From positions 1 to 6,233 of the forward strand of contig DRAO01000297.1 of the NCBI GenBank assembly GCA_011041825.1: a stretch of DNA of 6,233 nt, in the 5' to 3' direction. Shown in pieces: positions 5,221 through 6,233 of the stretch. The notes under the pieces are model-generated. The model was not told where the DNA came from. It made no database searches and saw nothing but the letters and a program-made list of their open reading frames with translations. How positions within the stretch are numbered: the first letter of the stretch is position 1; the number at the start of each line of letters is the position of its first letter. The stretch is from Chloroflexota bacterium. GTDB taxonomy: Bacteria > Chloroflexota > Anaerolineae > SpSt-600. The position numbers and the translations under genes were made by a program.

Positions 5221-6233
5221 ATGAGAAAGGGTATGCTTATCGCAACTCTATTCTCTATCCTCGTGGGGATTATAGCCGGATGCGGCGTAGCCAAGCCCTC
5301 TTCAACTCCCTCGGAGGCCAAACCTTCTAAGGGTGGCACTCTGACCATTGCTATCTCCGCCAACCCCGATGGCCTCGACCCTCATAAGACGGTAGCAGCG
5401 GTGACATTTGAGGTGACTAAGAGCATATACGATACCCTGGTGGAAACCGATACCCAGGGCAATCTCCACCCGGGCCTGGCCGAAAGGTGGGAGGCTTCTG
5501 AAGATGGCCTCCGCTGGACCTTCTACCTGCGCAAAGGGGTGAAGTTCCACAACGGAAGGGAGATGACCTCCGCTGACGTCAAAGCGAGCTTCGAGCGCAT
5601 CCTCAATCCTGAGACAAAGTCCCCTCGGGCCAAGGACTACGCCATCATCGAGGAGATAGAGACCCCTGACGATTACACTGTGGTGTTTGTCCTCAAAGAG
5701 CCCAAGGCTGCTTTCCTCTCCAACTTGGCTTACGGTTGGGCGGCCATCGTCCCGGTGGAAGAGGAGGACTTGCGCAATCACCCCGTAGGCACTGGCCCTT
5801 TCCGCTTCGTGGAATGGGTGCCTGATAGCCACATTAAACTCAAGCGTTTTGATGATTACTTCCTCAAGGGGAGGCCTTACCTGGACGAGGTGGTCTTCAA
5901 GGTAATGCCCGACCCCGCTGCCAAGTTGGCTGCCCTTAAAGCCGGGGAAGTGGACGTGGTAGACCAGGTTCCTCCCCAGGAAGTGGAGGGGCTGAGGGGT
6001 GATCCCGCACTCAAGTTAATCCAGGCCCCGGTAAACGGCATCTACATTATGGCCCTCAACAATGCCCGTGAGCCTTTCAGCAAGAAGGAAGTGCGTCAGG
6101 CCATCACCTACGCTGTGGATAAGAAGGGCCTTATCAATGCCGCTCAGTGGGGTCAAGGCACTCCCATTGGCAGCCATATGCCTCCAGTAAGTCCTTTCTA
6201 CGTTGACCTCACCGACCGTTATCCCTATGACCC
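5221..6233 (+). CDS. ABC transporter substrate-binding lipoprotein, family 5 (peptide/nickel type), 3' truncated by the window
   Basis: The frame is open from ATG 5221 to the window end: 337 codons plus two bases. Family members usually run to about 500-600 residues, so roughly the C-terminal third or more is missing. The N-terminus is a lipoprotein signal: MRKG, a hydrophobic stretch (about 5-19) and a lipobox IAGC with Cys21. A Ser/Pro/Lys-rich linker (22-37) tethers it to the membrane. The SBP_bac_5 (DppA/OppA/NikA) fold then begins at GGTLTIA, with LDPH, LAERWEASEDGLRWTF and LRKGVKFHNGREMTSADV, the family signature region, and later GTGPFRFVEW, LKAGEVDVVDQV and VRQAITYAVDKKGL. It should bind peptides or other small solutes outside the membrane and deliver them to an ABC permease; the ligand cannot be read from sequence. 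Permease and ATPase genes probably follow beyond 6233. AAGGGGGTG (5207-5215) is a good ribosome binding site 5 bases before the ATG. It is divergent from gyrA. Confidence 0.93.
   Translation, partial: MRKGMLIATLFSILVGIIAGCGVAKPSSTPSEAKPSKGGTLTIAISANPDGLDPHKTVAAVTFEVTKSIYDTLVETDTQGNLHPGLAERWEASEDGLRWTFYLRKGVKFHNGREMTSADVKASFERILNPETKSPRAKDYAIIEEIETPDDYTVVFVLKEPKAAFLSNLAYGWAAIVPVEEEDLRNHPVGTGPFRFVEWVPDSHIKLKRFDDYFLKGRPYLDEVVFKVMPDPAAKLAALKAGEVDVVDQVPPQEVEGLRGDPALKLIQAPVNGIYIMALNNAREPFSKKEVRQAITYAVDKKGLINAAQWGQGTPIGSHMPPVSPFYVDLTDRYPYD

Noticed and set aside
5302..5832. Open frame of 176 codons on the minus strand
   Set aside because: It is antisense to the solute-binding protein gene, which has a signal peptide, lipobox, family signatures, ribosome site and promoter.

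Overview
This is a bacterial chromosomal fragment. It carries a complete gyrA on the minus strand, three small accessory genes downstream of gyrA on the same strand, and the first 337 codons of a lipoprotein solute-binding protein on the plus strand. The moderately high GC content, the style of the GyrA and substrate-binding proteins, and the palindromic intergenic repeats fit a member of the Chloroflexota or a similar environmental lineage. That placement is an impression from memory and was not tested.

Layout: positions 1-100 hold a run of three short perfect hairpins whose stems differ but whose architecture is shared. Minus-strand genes, listed here in transcription order, occupy 144-4826. 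They are gyrA (2388-4826), a charged helical small protein (2021-2332), a Pol-beta-fold nucleotidyltransferase of the AbiEii-like type (1522-2097), and an AlbA_2/HATPase_c_4/winged-helix putative regulator (144-1514, GTG start). The last three overlap or nearly touch and look like one cassette. There is no visible terminator in the 55 bases between gyrA and the cassette. The small protein's frame may be disturbed at an A5G3 tract just before the nucleotidyltransferase start.

The divergent intergenic region 4827-5220 contains a gyrA promoter (TTGCCA-17-TATAAT), which rules out the longest possible gyrA frame. It also holds a possible MITE-like element of about 170 bp with GTTGAAAAA ends and an internal 16-bp perfect hairpin. 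Next comes a plus-strand promoter (TTGCCT-17-TATAAT), then a roughly 115-base leader with a hairpin and a tiny open frame, leading into the transporter gene at 5221.

Functionally, gyrA is housekeeping (DNA supercoiling) and the 5221 gene is the extracytoplasmic receptor of an ABC importer for peptides or similar solutes. The cassette behind gyrA is the most unusual part: a small partner protein, a nucleotidyltransferase and an ATPase-type regulator. It resembles toxin-antitoxin or defence-type modules, but its function is not known from sequence. Within gyrA, three points deserve attention: Ala at the main quinolone-resistance position, a degenerate GyrA box, and a short heptanucleotide repeat that adds residues to the C-terminal domain.
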